A stretch of DNA of 64,000 nt from Paenibacillus sp. R14(2021) (GTDB lineage: Bacteria > Bacillota > Bacilli > Paenibacillales > Paenibacillaceae), in the NCBI RefSeq assembly GCF_019431355.1, contig NZ_CP080269.1, positions 5,715,001 through 5,779,000 on the forward strand. The letters are read 5' to 3'. Below the pieces are notes generated by a model that saw only the letters and a list, made by a program, of their open reading frames with translations, was not told where the DNA came from and did no database searches. Shown one piece after another: positions 10,826 to 18,874 of this stretch (its first letter is position 1; each line of letters opens with the position of its first letter). The position numbers and the translations under genes were made by a program.

Positions 10826-10978
10826 CATCACCTAACATCATATTACCGCTGCGGGGCATACGCCCTTGGTCTGCCCGAAGTTATTTCTACGAAGTAAATC
10901 AGGCAGACACATTGATCCCCCTAAGATAAGAGCTATCTAAGGGGGATCAACGTCGGTAATACAGGAACGTTAGACGAA
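10826..10978 (+). repeat. attC site 1
   Basis: R'' box ACCTAAC (10830-10836), L'' TATTACCG, central hairpin CCCCCTAAGATA/TATCTAAGGGGG, L' CGGTAATA, R' box GTTAGAC (10969-10975). The R'' complement GTTAGGTGA equals the start of its own cassette at 10326. Closes the gene-less first cassette. Confidence 0.9.
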
Positions 10979-11008
10979 AGCATTGATAAAATCTAAAGGA
11001 AGTGCTGA

Positions 11009-11785
11009 ATGAGTTGGTTTCTTTTTTCGTTATTTATTGCAATTTACATAGTCTTAGTCATTTTGAATTTTACTTGGTATTTGTCGAAGAATAAAAATAA
11101 GATTTTTTACTACACATTATCTCCTGTTAATTGGTTAGTTCAGTTTATTGTTTTAATGGTAGGTTTAGGGTTTAGGTCGAATTACATAGAGAACAACGAG
11201 TTGGTATTTAAAATAGTCTTTTTTCTTATTGTGTTTATACTTTCGATTCAAATAATGTTTTTTGTAGTTGTACTTGTTATAGAACTGACGAAATTCATTC
11301 AAGATGATTCTGATTTTAATAGGCTCATACCAAAATACCAGGGAATATCTCTAATTACTCTATTAGTATCCTTTTTAATAATGCCTTGTTTAATATTTGG
11401 GATGTTTTACGACCTATGGTTGGAATACGCTCACATAACCGATAAAGTAGTCATTGAACTGAGGATGTATGATTTTATTTATTTTGCCTTTGGTATAAAT
11501 TACTCCCTCCCGTTGAGCGGTGCACTTGAAGATTTTCAAAAAGTTGTGAATTTCGATTACTATTTAAGGTCATTGCAGTTTGTACACGTGATTTCCTCGA
11601 AGATTTTAGAATTGATTGTTATAGGCTTTATTATTTCTAAAGTAACTAAGCTTTTTGAGAAAGATAAAGGGGAATTTACTTTTTCCAATGAAATAAAGAA
11701 ATTAGATATTCAAAGGAATCAAAAGAAGATAACAAATGAACAGTATGAGAAGATAGTTCAATATTATATTGATCGATATTGTTAA
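11009..11785 (+). CDS. Multi-pass membrane protein, ion-channel-like, cassette-borne
   Basis: A 258-residue protein with about five hydrophobic segments: residues 1-25, ~40-58, ~70-95, ~118-145 and ~190-215. The stretch DFIYFAFGINYSLPLSG between the last two segments sits where a pore loop would be in two-TM potassium-channel domains, but no TxGYG filter is present. The charged tail (KDKGEFTFSNEIKKLDIQ) is probably cytosolic. RBS AAAGGAAG precedes the ATG. AT-rich compared with the core genes. It is the only gene of its cassette. Function unknown. Confidence 0.7.
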   Translation: MSWFLFSLFIAIYIVLVILNFTWYLSKNKNKIFYYTLSPVNWLVQFIVLMVGLGFRSNYIENNELVFKIVFFLIVFILSIQIMFFVVVLVIELTKFIQDDSDFNRLIPKYQGISLITLLVSFLIMPCLIFGMFYDLWLEYAHITDKVVIELRMYDFIYFAFGINYSLPLSGALEDFQKVVNFDYYLRSLQFVHVISSKILELIVIGFIISKVTKLFEKDKGEFTFSNEIKKLDIQRNQKKITNEQYEKIVQYYIDRYC

Positions 11786-11817
11786 AAAGTTTGGATGTGT
11801 TTCAAGAGGTCAATGCC

Positions 11818-11938
11818 TTCGTCTAACACAGCATTCATGCATCGGGCCTGATGGCCCTCGGTCCGAGGATGTATTTCGAGGAAGCAGGAGCAGCGGACAA
11901 CCCCTACGGGGTTCGTGAATGCAAGAACGTTAGTCGAA
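11818..11938 (+). repeat. attC site 2
   Basis: R'' GTCTAAC (11821-11827), R' GTTAGTC (11929-11935), GGGCC..GGCCC inner arm, L' GTGAATGC. The shortest site of the array (~120 bp). Its R'' complement GTTAGACGA equals the start of its own cassette at 10969. Confidence 0.9.
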
Positions 11939-12241
11939 ATTACTGAAGGGCTATTAAACCAAAAAAATTTACAAAACTTTATCTATTGGAATAGGGCAAT
12001 AAACTTGAATAGAATTTTCAGATACTTAATGATCTATGTGTTAGCTATATTCCCGACTTTTATAATGATGAATTTATTAATTGAAAAATATCCAAAAACA
12101 GGTTTAGGGAGGATCGTAGCTATTCCCTTTATTTTATTAGTTAATACATTGTTAATAATGGGAGGGATCTTAATTCAAGAGAAAACAAGACCCTTTCTAT
12201 ATATTTTTACATGGATTCTAATAATATTTTTAACGAAATAA
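11915..12241 (+). CDS. Small membrane protein whose reading frame opens inside attC 2
   Basis: Up to 108 residues with two to three hydrophobic segments (YLMIYVLAIFPTFIMMNLL, IVAIPFILLVNTLLIMGG, FLYIFTWILIIFL). The only early in-frame start is GTG 11915 in the L' box of the preceding attC; a TTG near 12005 would give a shorter form. Family not recognised. If GTG is used, the first ~8 residues are encoded by the recombination site. Single gene in the cassette apart from an overlapping fragment at 12211. Confidence 0.5.
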   Translation: MNARTLVEITEGLLNQKNLQNFIYWNRAINLNRIFRYLMIYVLAIFPTFIMMNLLIEKYPKTGLGRIVAIPFILLVNTLLIMGGILIQEKTRPFLYIFTWILIIFLTK

Positions 12242-12321
12242 TAACAGTTGAAGTCTATCCTCAGGAATATGGCCCGCCAGTTATTGAGCGAATTCTTAAT
12301 GAGTGGATTAAGAACAAATAA
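12211..12321 (+). CDS. Short overlapping frame, possible gene remnant
   Basis: 36 codons from ATG 12211 (MDSNNIFNEIITVEVYPQ... ending ILNEWIKNK). It overlaps the end of the membrane-protein frame by ~30 bp and runs on in another frame. The charged, protein-like tail suggests the C-terminus of a degraded or frameshifted gene, but there is no ribosome site. Low certainty. Confidence 0.25.
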   Translation: MDSNNIFNEIITVEVYPQEYGPPVIERILNEWIKNK

Positions 12322-12370
12322 ATTGAACAAGATCAAATATTTTTGAAAGCTATTCATGAGGGTCAGTAAC

Positions 12371-12540
12371 ATCGCCTAACATCGTATTCACGCTACGGGC
12401 TTACGCCCATGGTCCGGACCGATGCAGAAGTGCCGAGGGTAGATTCAGCCGGACAACTCCTGCGAGGCTAAGTCTGACGACCCGTTCCCTACGTTCAATT
12501 AAGCCTCTCGGGTTCGTGAATACACGAACGTTAGGCGAAA
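12371..12540 (+). repeat. attC site 3
   Basis: R'' GCCTAAC (12374-12380), L'' GTATTCACG, GTCCGG/CCGGAC arm, L' CGTGAATAC, R' GTTAGGC (12530-12536). Its central arm, GCGAGGCTAAGTCTGACGAC...TTAAGCCTCTCGGG, belongs to the class also seen in sites 7, 11 and 13. Its R'' has one mismatch to the start of its own cassette. Confidence 0.9.
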
Positions 12541-12614
12541 CTGGCTTAATTCCGAAAAAACATTAACAAAGCTTGTATAGAAATCAAGCAATATCAAAGA
12601 GGAGGCATCATAAT

Positions 12615-12938
12615 TTGAATGAGATTATTGCAGAATTTTTAAATGATGAAGTTGGTTGTCAAGACTTCTACGATTCTATTTATAATTTTATTGCCGACCA
12701 AAACATCAGAGCTGGTGAGTATGAAGGGAATATATTTGTAATAAAAAAAATGGACAGACTTAATTTTATTATCTTTAAGGAATATGTTTTTAGAGATAGT
12801 GGATTGAGAACAATACATAACTCTATAAGTTTATTCAGAAAGGATCTATTAAAAGCAGTGAATGAACATGCTGCTACTCAGGGATTTACGGTAAAGGGAT
12901 ACGGCGAAGAAAGTAATGATGTGATTACTTCATGGTAA
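12615..12938 (+). CDS. Hypothetical cassette protein
   Basis: 107 residues from TTG 12615, which has AGAGGAGG nine bases upstream; the longer frame from 12573 lacks such a site. Sequence features: acidic N-terminus (NEIIAEFLNDEVGCQDFYDSIYNFIADQ), a middle beta-like stretch (NIFVIKKMDRLNFIIFKEYVF) and no membrane segment. Soluble and AT-rich. I do not recognise the family. Confidence 0.7.
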   Translation: MNEIIAEFLNDEVGCQDFYDSIYNFIADQNIRAGEYEGNIFVIKKMDRLNFIIFKEYVFRDSGLRTIHNSISLFRKDLLKAVNEHAATQGFTVKGYGEESNDVITSW

Positions 12939-12985
12939 GAAATAAAAGACGATTAAAGATTTTTAGTAATTCATAGAAGAGCCAG

Positions 12986-13169
12986 CATCGCCTAACACCA
13001 TATTCACGCTTCGGGGCATTCGCCCCTCGGTCCGGCCGGGGTCTGATGAGGATTCGGGGATGCCATTGGCAGTTGCAGCGAAGCGTAATCAGCCGGACAC
13101 ATCCTTCCCCCTAAGATAAGAGCTATCTAAGGGGGAAGGACGTCGTGAATACACCAACGTTAGCCGAAA
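12986..13169 (+). repeat. attC site 4
   Basis: R'' GCCTAAC (12990-12996), L'' ATATTCACG, L' CGTGAATAC, R' GTTAGCC (13159-13165). Central hairpin CCCCCTAAGATA/TATCTAAGGGGG as in sites 1, 8 and 14. The R'' complement GTTAGGCGA equals the start of its own cassette at 12530. Confidence 0.92.
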
Positions 13170-13199
13170 GAAGTTCTTACATGTTTAGGAGGAGTCTAT

Positions 13200-13967
13200 A
13201 TGATATTAGAAAAAGTTATAAATAGAATTGTAATACAAAGTGAATATAAGGATTTTGTTGATAAGTATATAGATAATATACTTACCGAATTTAAAGGTAA
13301 AATTCATAGCATTTATATGTGTGGCTCGATTCCAAAAGGAACTGCTAAACCTTTTAAGTCAGATGCAGACTTTACTATTGTATGTGTAAATCCCAAAGAT
13401 ATTGATTACGAAAGATTGTCAAATATTAAAGACAGGCTTTTGGAAGAATATCCAGTGGTAACTAAGATTGATACGATAATTTGCTCGATTGACGATGTAT
13501 TAAGTAAACCGAATGAGTGGGGTTTTTGGATTAAGATAATTTGTGTTTGCATATATGGTCATGACGTTGGTGAAAAAGTGCCACCGATAATTACTTCTCC
13601 AGAGTTCATTTTAGACTTAAATACAGAGACCAAGGATGAAGTAGATCGTATACATAGTTTACTTTCTAATGCTAGTGATAACACAATGAAAACTAGATAT
13701 ATTAAAGGTTATTCTAAGAGATTAATTCGTGCATTATACTCTTTGGTTTTAGAAGATACAGGAGTATGGCAAGATGACATTATTAAGATGAAGAATGCCA
13801 TATTAGACTATTGCGAGATTGACTCCGCTTTAGTTGATTATCTGTATGCTTGTTACTTGGATAGTCATGTACTTGTTGAAGAGTTTCTGGGAATTGCAGA
13901 TGAAGTATATAGCTATTTTGAGAACGCCTTAAATACAATGGCTGCTTCCAGAACTTCCTTCGGCTAA
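13200..13967 (+). CDS. Nucleotidyltransferase-domain protein (pol beta fold, ANT-like)
   Basis: A 255-residue protein. The N-terminal half has the polymerase-beta nucleotidyltransferase signature CGSIPKGTAKPFKSDADFTIV (about residues 41-61), with the two metal-binding Asp residues, and a likely third acidic residue in TKIDTIICS. The C-terminal half is helical, as in aminoglycoside adenylyltransferases, so nucleotidyl transfer to a small molecule or protein is plausible; antibiotic resistance is not shown. RBS AGGAGG before ATG 13200. The TAA stop lies inside the R'' box of attC 5. Confidence 0.82.
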   Translation: MILEKVINRIVIQSEYKDFVDKYIDNILTEFKGKIHSIYMCGSIPKGTAKPFKSDADFTIVCVNPKDIDYERLSNIKDRLLEEYPVVTKIDTIICSIDDVLSKPNEWGFWIKIICVCIYGHDVGEKVPPIITSPEFILDLNTETKDEVDRIHSLLSNASDNTMKTRYIKGYSKRLIRALYSLVLEDTGVWQDDIIKMKNAILDYCEIDSALVDYLYACYLDSHVLVEEFLGIADEVYSYFENALNTMAASRTSFG

Positions 13968-14127
13968 CACCATATTGACGCTCGGGGTCACTCTGAGAAG
14001 CGAGTGACCACATCCAGCCCCCTAAGCCCGTCGGGACGTCACTGCATTAGGTGTTCGGCAAGCCTCACAACTATAAGCAGCGGCTCTAAGGGGCCAGGAC
14101 GTTGTCAATACAAAACGTTAGCCGAAA
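13958..14127 (+). repeat. attC site 5
   Basis: R'' GGCTAAC (13962-13968) includes the stop codon of the preceding gene. R' GTTAGCC (14117-14123). L'' ATATTGACG pairs with L' TTGTCAATAC: the T-to-G change in L'' is matched by a change in L', a compensatory substitution. The central arm is unlike the other sites. R'' complements the start of its own cassette over 10 bp. Confidence 0.92.
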
Positions 14128-14203
14128 CTTCCTAGGTCAAGAACGTATGGTTAAACTCTCTTAAACCAGAAGCATCTAAGATCAATTTCGGAAAAGGGCA
14201 TAT

Positions 14204-14395
14204 GAAGGGCATATGAAGGCAAGATCGGTTAAGGGCGTATGTCGATCAAGATCGGATAAGTGCATATGAAGGTCAAGTTCGGATAAGGGCATATAAAGGT
14301 CAAGTTCGGATAAGAGCATATGAAGATCAAGATAAGATAGGGGCATATGAAGGTCAAGATCGGATAAGAGCTTAAGAGAATCAAGAACATACTTG
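14204..14395 (+). repeat. 27-bp tandem repeats in a cassette without a gene
   Basis: About six to seven copies of a 26-27-bp unit (GGGCATATGAAGGTCAAGAT then CGGATAA) run head to tail and diverge at the edges. They fill the cassette 14118-14543, which has no credible gene. The unit length is a multiple of three, so both strands show accidental periodic frames. The spacing is zero, so this is not a CRISPR array. Confidence 0.85.
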
Positions 14396-14419
14396 GTGGG
14401 TAGCTCAGAGAAGAGGAAG

Positions 14420-14551
14420 CATCGGCTAACACCGCATTCACGCTTCGGGCATACGCCCTCGGTCCGGACCGAAGTTGCAAAGCCTGGAAGTGGATTCAGC
14501 CGGACACACCCGACATTCGTCGGGCGTCGAGAATTCAACAACGTTAGCAGA
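14420..14551 (+). repeat. attC site 6
   Basis: R'' GGCTAAC (14424-14430), L'' GCATTCACG, short central arm CCCGAC/GTCGGG, R' GTTAGCA (14543-14549). The R'' complement GTTAGCCGA equals the start of its own cassette at 14117, although it mismatches the adjacent R'. Confidence 0.92.
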
Positions 14552-14584
14552 AATTCCCTAAGCTTTAAAACAGGAGGGGCGCAA

Positions 14585-15319
14585 TTGAAATCAATTAAAG
14601 ATATTTCAATGACCGAGAATGCAATGATCGTTTCTTCAAATGACATATATGGCGAATTCTATACACATGCTGAAAGGCTGGTTCAATTTTCGTTTCATTT
14701 TTTAAAAACAGTTAAGCCCAATGCTCAAGTATTTGTTATCTTTTTATCCCAAGTGAACAAATCTTTAAGCTTATCACTCTTATCATCTCTTCGAAGACAT
14801 GATGTACAAGCCCAGCTGATGCTGAGACATGTTCTTGAATCCGCAGTGCTTGCTACCTACTCCTTATATGAAACAGATATAAATCAGTTCGCTTACATTG
14901 ATAACAATGATTATGCTCATGAAAGACCAGAAGTAAAGGTTAAAGCACATAACTGGCTAGAAGAAAATTATAGTATCTTCAATGACAAGATAAAATTCAT
15001 GAAAACCAAAGTCATAAATAAGAATACTGCACACGCTAATATTATAACTGCATTCAACAACTATGACTTCAGCAACGAAGAAAAATTCGTAACGACGTTA
15101 TTTGACCCCGATGATCCATTAATAATAAAACAGAGACTTTGGTGGATTGCAAATATCTCCTTTGGACTTTTAGATATGTTCTTTAGAATCTCAAAGAATA
15201 TTCCTATTATTAATGTTAATGATGATTTTGAGAAAACTATGTTTGAATTCGGAAGAGAAAATAAGAGACTAGAAGAAATATTAAGATCAGATGAAAGATT
15301 AGCAAGACATTTTGAGTAA
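14585..15319 (+). CDS. Hypothetical helical protein, possibly DUF5677-like
   Basis: 244 residues from TTG 14585, preceded by AGGAGGGG; the upstream extension runs through attC 6 and is not credible. Predicted mainly alpha-helical. The segment SLLSSLRRHDVQAQLMLRHVLESAVLATYSLYE resembles the Arg- and Glu-rich helices of DUF5677-type proteins, but I cannot confirm membership. No signal peptide. Ends LARHFE. Single gene in its cassette. Confidence 0.7.
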   Translation: MKSIKDISMTENAMIVSSNDIYGEFYTHAERLVQFSFHFLKTVKPNAQVFVIFLSQVNKSLSLSLLSSLRRHDVQAQLMLRHVLESAVLATYSLYETDINQFAYIDNNDYAHERPEVKVKAHNWLEENYSIFNDKIKFMKTKVINKNTAHANIITAFNNYDFSNEEKFVTTLFDPDDPLIIKQRLWWIANISFGLLDMFFRISKNIPIINVNDDFEKTMFEFGRENKRLEEILRSDERLARHFE

Positions 15320-15334
15320 TTCAAGAAGAGGGAA

Positions 15335-15505
15335 CATCTGCTAACACCGTATTCACGCTGCGGGCTTATGCCCTTGGTCCGGACCGAAGTTAAGAAGCCT
15401 GGTAGCAGATTCAGCCGGACAACCCTGCGAGCCTAAGTCTAACGACCCGTTCCCTTCGGTCACTTAAGGCTCTCGGGTTCGTGAATACAAGAACGTTATA
15501 CGCAA
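15335..15505 (+). repeat. attC site 7
   Basis: R'' TGCTAAC (15339-15345), L'' GTATTCACG, GTCCGGAC arm, GCGAGCCTAAGTC/TTAAGGCTCTCGG central arm, L' CGTGAATAC, R' GTTATAC (15495-15501). The R'' complement GTTAGCAGA matches its own cassette start at 14543 but not the neighbouring R'. Confidence 0.93.
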
Positions 15506-15537
15506 TTACTGCAATTCAAAGGGAGCTAGATTAGAAG

Positions 15538-16023
15538 ATGACTAAAGTGAAATATTATATCCCTTATGCGATATGGATAATTATTGTCTTAATACTAGTA
15601 GAGAATTCAATGTTAGATAAGAAATTTAGTTTAATTTCTTTTATTATTTATAGTTTTATTATTTCTTTTTCTTTGGAGGTTATTAGAAACAGATTATTAA
15701 ATAATGCCTATTCTATAAAGAAAACTAGATCAATTTTGTATTTTACTCTGAATTTTTTAATAGGAATGCCCCTATTCACCATAATTTATTTAGTCATGTT
15801 TCCAATAGAGTCAGTCACCCTAAACAATGAGACAGACTTTGATAGGTGGCAGCAATACTTAGCTTTAGGGTATTTTATGGTTTGGTTTTTAATAAATTCA
15901 GTTATTTTAAAGCCATCGAGGCTAAGAAATATTTTATTATTTATTATAAGTCCGCTAATTCTTGTGGTGTCTACGTTAATTCTCACTATTTTTCTTTCTA
16001 CATTTATTTCGTACTACTTTTAA
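15538..16023 (+). CDS. Small multi-pass membrane protein
   Basis: 161 residues with about five hydrophobic segments (YYIPYAIWIIIVLILV, FSLISFIIYSFIISF, ILYFTLNFLIGMPLFTIIYLV, YLALGYFMVWFLINSVIL, ILLFIISPLILVVSTLILTIFL). A short polar loop NNETDFDRWQQ lies before the fourth. RBS GGGAG is 10-15 bp upstream of ATG 15538. Family not recognised. Only gene of its cassette. Confidence 0.7.
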   Translation: MTKVKYYIPYAIWIIIVLILVENSMLDKKFSLISFIIYSFIISFSLEVIRNRLLNNAYSIKKTRSILYFTLNFLIGMPLFTIIYLVMFPIESVTLNNETDFDRWQQYLALGYFMVWFLINSVILKPSRLRNILLFIISPLILVVSTLILTIFLSTFISYYF

Positions 16024-16044
16024 GTTGATCGAAGAAGGCAGTAA

Positions 16045-16229
16045 CTGCGTATAACACCATATTCACGCATCGGGCCATTCGGCCCTTGGTCCGGACAGAA
16101 GTTAGAAGTGGATTCGGGGATGCCTTTGGCAGTAGCGAGGAAGCATTTTCAGCCGTACACATCCATTCCCCTAAGATAGGAGCTATCTATGGGGAATGGA
16201 CGTCGTGAATACAAGAACGTTAGGCGAAA
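16045..16229 (+). repeat. attC site 8
   Basis: R'' GTATAAC (16049-16055), L'' ATATTCACG, central hairpin CCCCTAAGATAGGAGCTATC of the site 1/4/14 class, L' CGTGAATAC, R' GTTAGGC (16219-16225). The R'' complement GTTATACGC matches its own cassette start at 15495 and mismatches the adjacent R'. Confidence 0.93.
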
Positions 16230-16269
16230 TATTGTGATAAGAAATTTATGAAGAAAAGGAATTAGACCC

Positions 16270-16764
16270 ATGGATCCAATCAGCAATGAAATCTCGTCTA
16301 AATTAATTACTAAGACACGAGAAGAATTTAAAAATATCAGTAAACATAAAAGAGTTAAAGTGCCAATTATTGATTTTGAGATCCTGGTATTTATAAATCA
16401 GCACGAGCTGGATGATGTCTTTGTTCTTGAAGATTATTTCAAATCACTGAATCATGAAGGCAAGTATCCAATGTTTACTTGTTCATGTGGTATCTTTGGA
16501 TGCGGTGGCTTTTATGTTCATGTAACACACTCTAAAGACTATATTACTTGGAGAACCGACCACTCACCTTTTAAGGACATTGAGATAAGATCGGCAAACC
16601 TTTTTAAATTTACATGGAAAGAAATGATTAGATTTTCAGAAGAATTAATTAATCAGTTAAATGAAATAAATGAAATTTATATCTCAAAGGGTCTAAAGAA
16701 CCCTTTTGATTTAAAAGATTTTTGCAAAGAAATCAAATTAATGAAGAAAGAAAAGCATTTTTAG
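16270..16764 (+). CDS. Hypothetical protein with a CSCGIFGCGG motif
   Basis: 164 residues, soluble. The central FTCSCGIFGCGGFYVHVTHS is a compact Cys/Gly motif that may bind metal and that I associate with uncharacterised bacterial proteins. It is followed by TWRTDHSP and a helical, Lys-rich C-terminus. ATG 16270 is preceded by AAAAGGAAT. Function unknown. Single gene of its cassette. Confidence 0.72.
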   Translation: MDPISNEISSKLITKTREEFKNISKHKRVKVPIIDFEILVFINQHELDDVFVLEDYFKSLNHEGKYPMFTCSCGIFGCGGFYVHVTHSKDYITWRTDHSPFKDIEIRSANLFKFTWKEMIRFSEELINQLNEINEIYISKGLKNPFDLKDFCKEIKLMKKEKHF

Positions 16765-16789
16765 TAAGTGATTCTATGTAGTCACAATA

Positions 16790-16981
16790 CTTCGCCTAAC
16801 ATCATATTCACGCTTCGGGCCATCCGGCCCTCGGTCCGGCAGAGGATTTTCGGAGAAGCGAGAGCAGCCGGACACATCTGCAAGACTAATCTCGCTTTGC
16901 GAAACGGTGTGATGGATGGCTTCGCCGATCCACAAGTCCCTTTAGTCTTTCGACGTCTGAATACAGCAACGTTATACGACA
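16790..16981 (+). repeat. attC site 9
   Basis: R'' GCCTAAC (16794-16800), L'' ATATTCACG, GTCCGGC/GCCGGAC arm, a long central arm starting CTGCAAGACTAATCTCG and ending AGTCTTTCGACG (class shared with site 15), R' GTTATAC (16971-16977). The R'' complement GTTAGGCGAA matches its own cassette start at 16219. Confidence 0.93.
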
Positions 16982-17008
16982 TGTCTGTTTAATCAAGGAG
17001 AAGAATTA

Positions 17009-17488
17009 ATGAATAGATCAAACAAAAAACTAAATCAATTTCTTGATGGAATGGGGAAGTATAAGTTCCATGAACACACTGAACTAATAAATATTGTTTG
17101 GCCTACTTTTATTGAAGTAGAAGGTTGCATTTTGCTTCAGAATGATTTGAAACCAGATAGAACTATAAATATTGAGTTTGTTTTAAAGCAATTTGGGGAT
17201 CGATCAGGATTCGAAGCTTCGGAAAGCCATGTACATATGATTGATGTATCTAGCTTTTTTATTAAGCAGCCCTTGGAAGGCTTAAGATTTGCAATGAAAT
17301 TAGTGGATATGTGGGTAGTAAAGCTTAAACTAGATTTTCCTGATTATAGTTTTTTGATTATTCTAAGTTTTGATGGTGGAGACAGTATTATTCGGTTTCA
17401 TCGTATTAGAGAAGATGAAGAACCTTGGATTAATATTGAAAGAATAGATGAGTACAAGGATGAAGGAATATCAATTCGGATAGTTTAG
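17009..17488 (+). CDS. Hypothetical cassette protein
   Basis: 159 residues, soluble, mixed alpha/beta. It opens MNRSNKKLNQFLDGMGKYKFHEH, has a hydrophobic core LDFPDYSFLIILSFDGGDSI, and ends in an acidic tail (REDEEPWINIERIDEYKDEG). RBS AAGGAG before ATG 17009. No recognised family. Lies in the cassette whose attC is split by an insertion sequence. Confidence 0.7.
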   Translation: MNRSNKKLNQFLDGMGKYKFHEHTELINIVWPTFIEVEGCILLQNDLKPDRTINIEFVLKQFGDRSGFEASESHVHMIDVSSFFIKQPLEGLRFAMKLVDMWVVKLKLDFPDYSFLIILSFDGGDSIIRFHRIREDEEPWINIERIDEYKDEGISIRIV

Positions 17489-17504
17489 TCGAAGATGTCA
17501 GACA

Positions 17505-17650
17505 CGTCGTATAACACCATATTCACGCATCGGGCCATCCGGCCCTCGGTCCGGCAGAGGGATTTCAGGGGAGCTGGAGGAGCCGGACAACCCTGCACTG
17601 GCTAAGTCTGACGACCCGGGCTGGTGCCCTTAAGCCAGTGAGGGTTCGTG
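17505..17650 (+). repeat. attC site 10, left part (interrupted by an insertion sequence)
   Basis: R'' GTATAAC (17509-17515), L'' ATATTCACG, central arm CTGCACTGGCTAAGTC...TTAAGCCAGTGAGG (class of site 12), then the L' box is broken after GTTCGTG. The right part AATACAAGAACGTTATCT resumes at 19148. The R'' complement GTTATACGAC matches its own cassette start at 16971. Confidence 0.92.
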
Positions 17651-17752
17651 AATTATGATGACGAGGCCAGCTCCTAATTGTACAACGTAGGTTATAGAGG
17701 TGTTTATGGACAAACTACTCTACAGAGCTACAACAAAAAGGAGCTGGTTAAT

Positions 17753-18874
17753 ATGAATAATGCCACAAAATATATCGGGATGGATGTCTCGAAGGAAACC
17801 ATCGCTGTTGCAATCGCTGAATCCGGAAGAGAAGAACCGCGGTTCTGGGGAACCATTCCGCACAAACCAGAGGCTGTGAGGAAGTTGTTGAAGCAGCTAG
17901 GGGAGAAAGAACAATTGGAAGTCTGCTATGAAGCTGGACCAACGGGTTATGAATTGTATCGATGGCTAACGAGCATGGGGGTCAGCTGTATCGTGGTGGC
18001 ACCGTCGCTCATACCTAAACGCGCAGGAGACCGTGTAAAAACAGACCGCAGAGATGCATTGCGACTGGCTCAATTGTTTAGAGCTGGTGAACTTACAAGT
18101 GTCTATGTGCCGGATCGGGATACGGAGGCACTGCGGGATTTAGTACGAGCTAGGGAAGATGCAAAAGAAGATCTACACCGTGCAAGACAACGCATGGTGA
18201 AATTCTTGTTGCGCCATCAAATCCATCAACCCGTGCATTTGAAAAAACGATGGACGAAGAGTTACAAGAAGTGGCTAGGCGCATTGAAATTCGAGCGCAC
18301 AGCGGAGCATTATGTATTCCAGGACTACCTCCATGTGGTCTTAGAGAGTGAACACCGGTTAGAGCGGTTGGAAAACGAAATTGAACGGGAGAGTACAACG
18401 GCGCCGCAAGCGGAGGTGATTCAAGCAGTGCAGGCACTTCGGGGTGTGGGACTCGTAACAGCAGTAACCCTAGTAGCAGAAATCGGGAGTTTCGCAAGGT
18501 TTCGAAATCCACAGCAGCTAATGGCGTATGCGGGTATCGTGCCACAAGAACGATCGAGTGGGGATTCAAGCTGGCGAGGACGAATCACGAAGTCTGGAAA
18601 TGCGCATATACGGCGGGTGGTAACCGAAGCGGCATGGCAGTACCGCCACCGGCCGGCAATGACGGAGAGAATGCAGGTAAAAAACCAAAAGCAAGAGCCA
18701 GCCGTACAAGCGATAGCATGGAAAGCCCAGCATCGGTTGCATGGGCGGTATTTTCGACTTATTGTGCAACGAGGCAAGCAAAAATGTGTAGCAGCAACAG
18801 CAATAGCCAGAGAATTGTTAGGGTTTATCTGGGCGATTGCCCGGGAAGTGGAACAGACCCGAGCCGTTGGTTAA
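17753..18874 (+). CDS. IS110/IS1111 family transposase
   Basis: 373 residues. The N-terminal RuvC-like DEDD domain shows IGMDVSKETIAVAI (first Asp), CYEAGPTGYELYRWL (Glu) and VKTDRRDALRLAQLF (Asp pair). The C-terminal Tnp domain shows LRGVGLVTAVTLVAEIGSFARF, AYAGIVPQE and a Ser in SGDSSWRGRITKSGN. ATG 17753 is preceded by AAGGAG. Intact by eye. It catalyses insertion guided by an element-encoded RNA. Confidence 0.93.
   Translation: MNNATKYIGMDVSKETIAVAIAESGREEPRFWGTIPHKPEAVRKLLKQLGEKEQLEVCYEAGPTGYELYRWLTSMGVSCIVVAPSLIPKRAGDRVKTDRRDALRLAQLFRAGELTSVYVPDRDTEALRDLVRAREDAKEDLHRARQRMVKFLLRHQIHQPVHLKKRWTKSYKKWLGALKFERTAEHYVFQDYLHVVLESEHRLERLENEIERESTTAPQAEVIQAVQALRGVGLVTAVTLVAEIGSFARFRNPQQLMAYAGIVPQERSSGDSSWRGRITKSGNAHIRRVVTEAAWQYRHRPAMTERMQVKNQKQEPAVQAIAWKAQHRLHGRYFRLIVQRGKQKCVAATAIARELLGFIWAIAREVEQTRAVG

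Noticed and set aside
10697-10897. 66-codon frame in the first cassette
   Set aside because: It spans the inverted repeat and continues into attC 1, has low-complexity Lys content and no supported start.
13200-13967. Calling the nucleotidyltransferase a named aminoglycoside resistance gene
   Set aside because: Only the generic GSxxxG...SDxD motif supports it; no specific ANT subfamily is recognisable.
14204-14395. Possible CRISPR array
   Set aside because: Repeats are contiguous without spacers, and no cas genes are present.
14182-14646. A 154-codon minus-strand frame with periodic LDLHMPLS-like residues
   Set aside because: The periodicity is simply the 27-bp DNA tandem repeat read in frame. 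The frame runs into attC 6 and the next gene and has no ribosome site.
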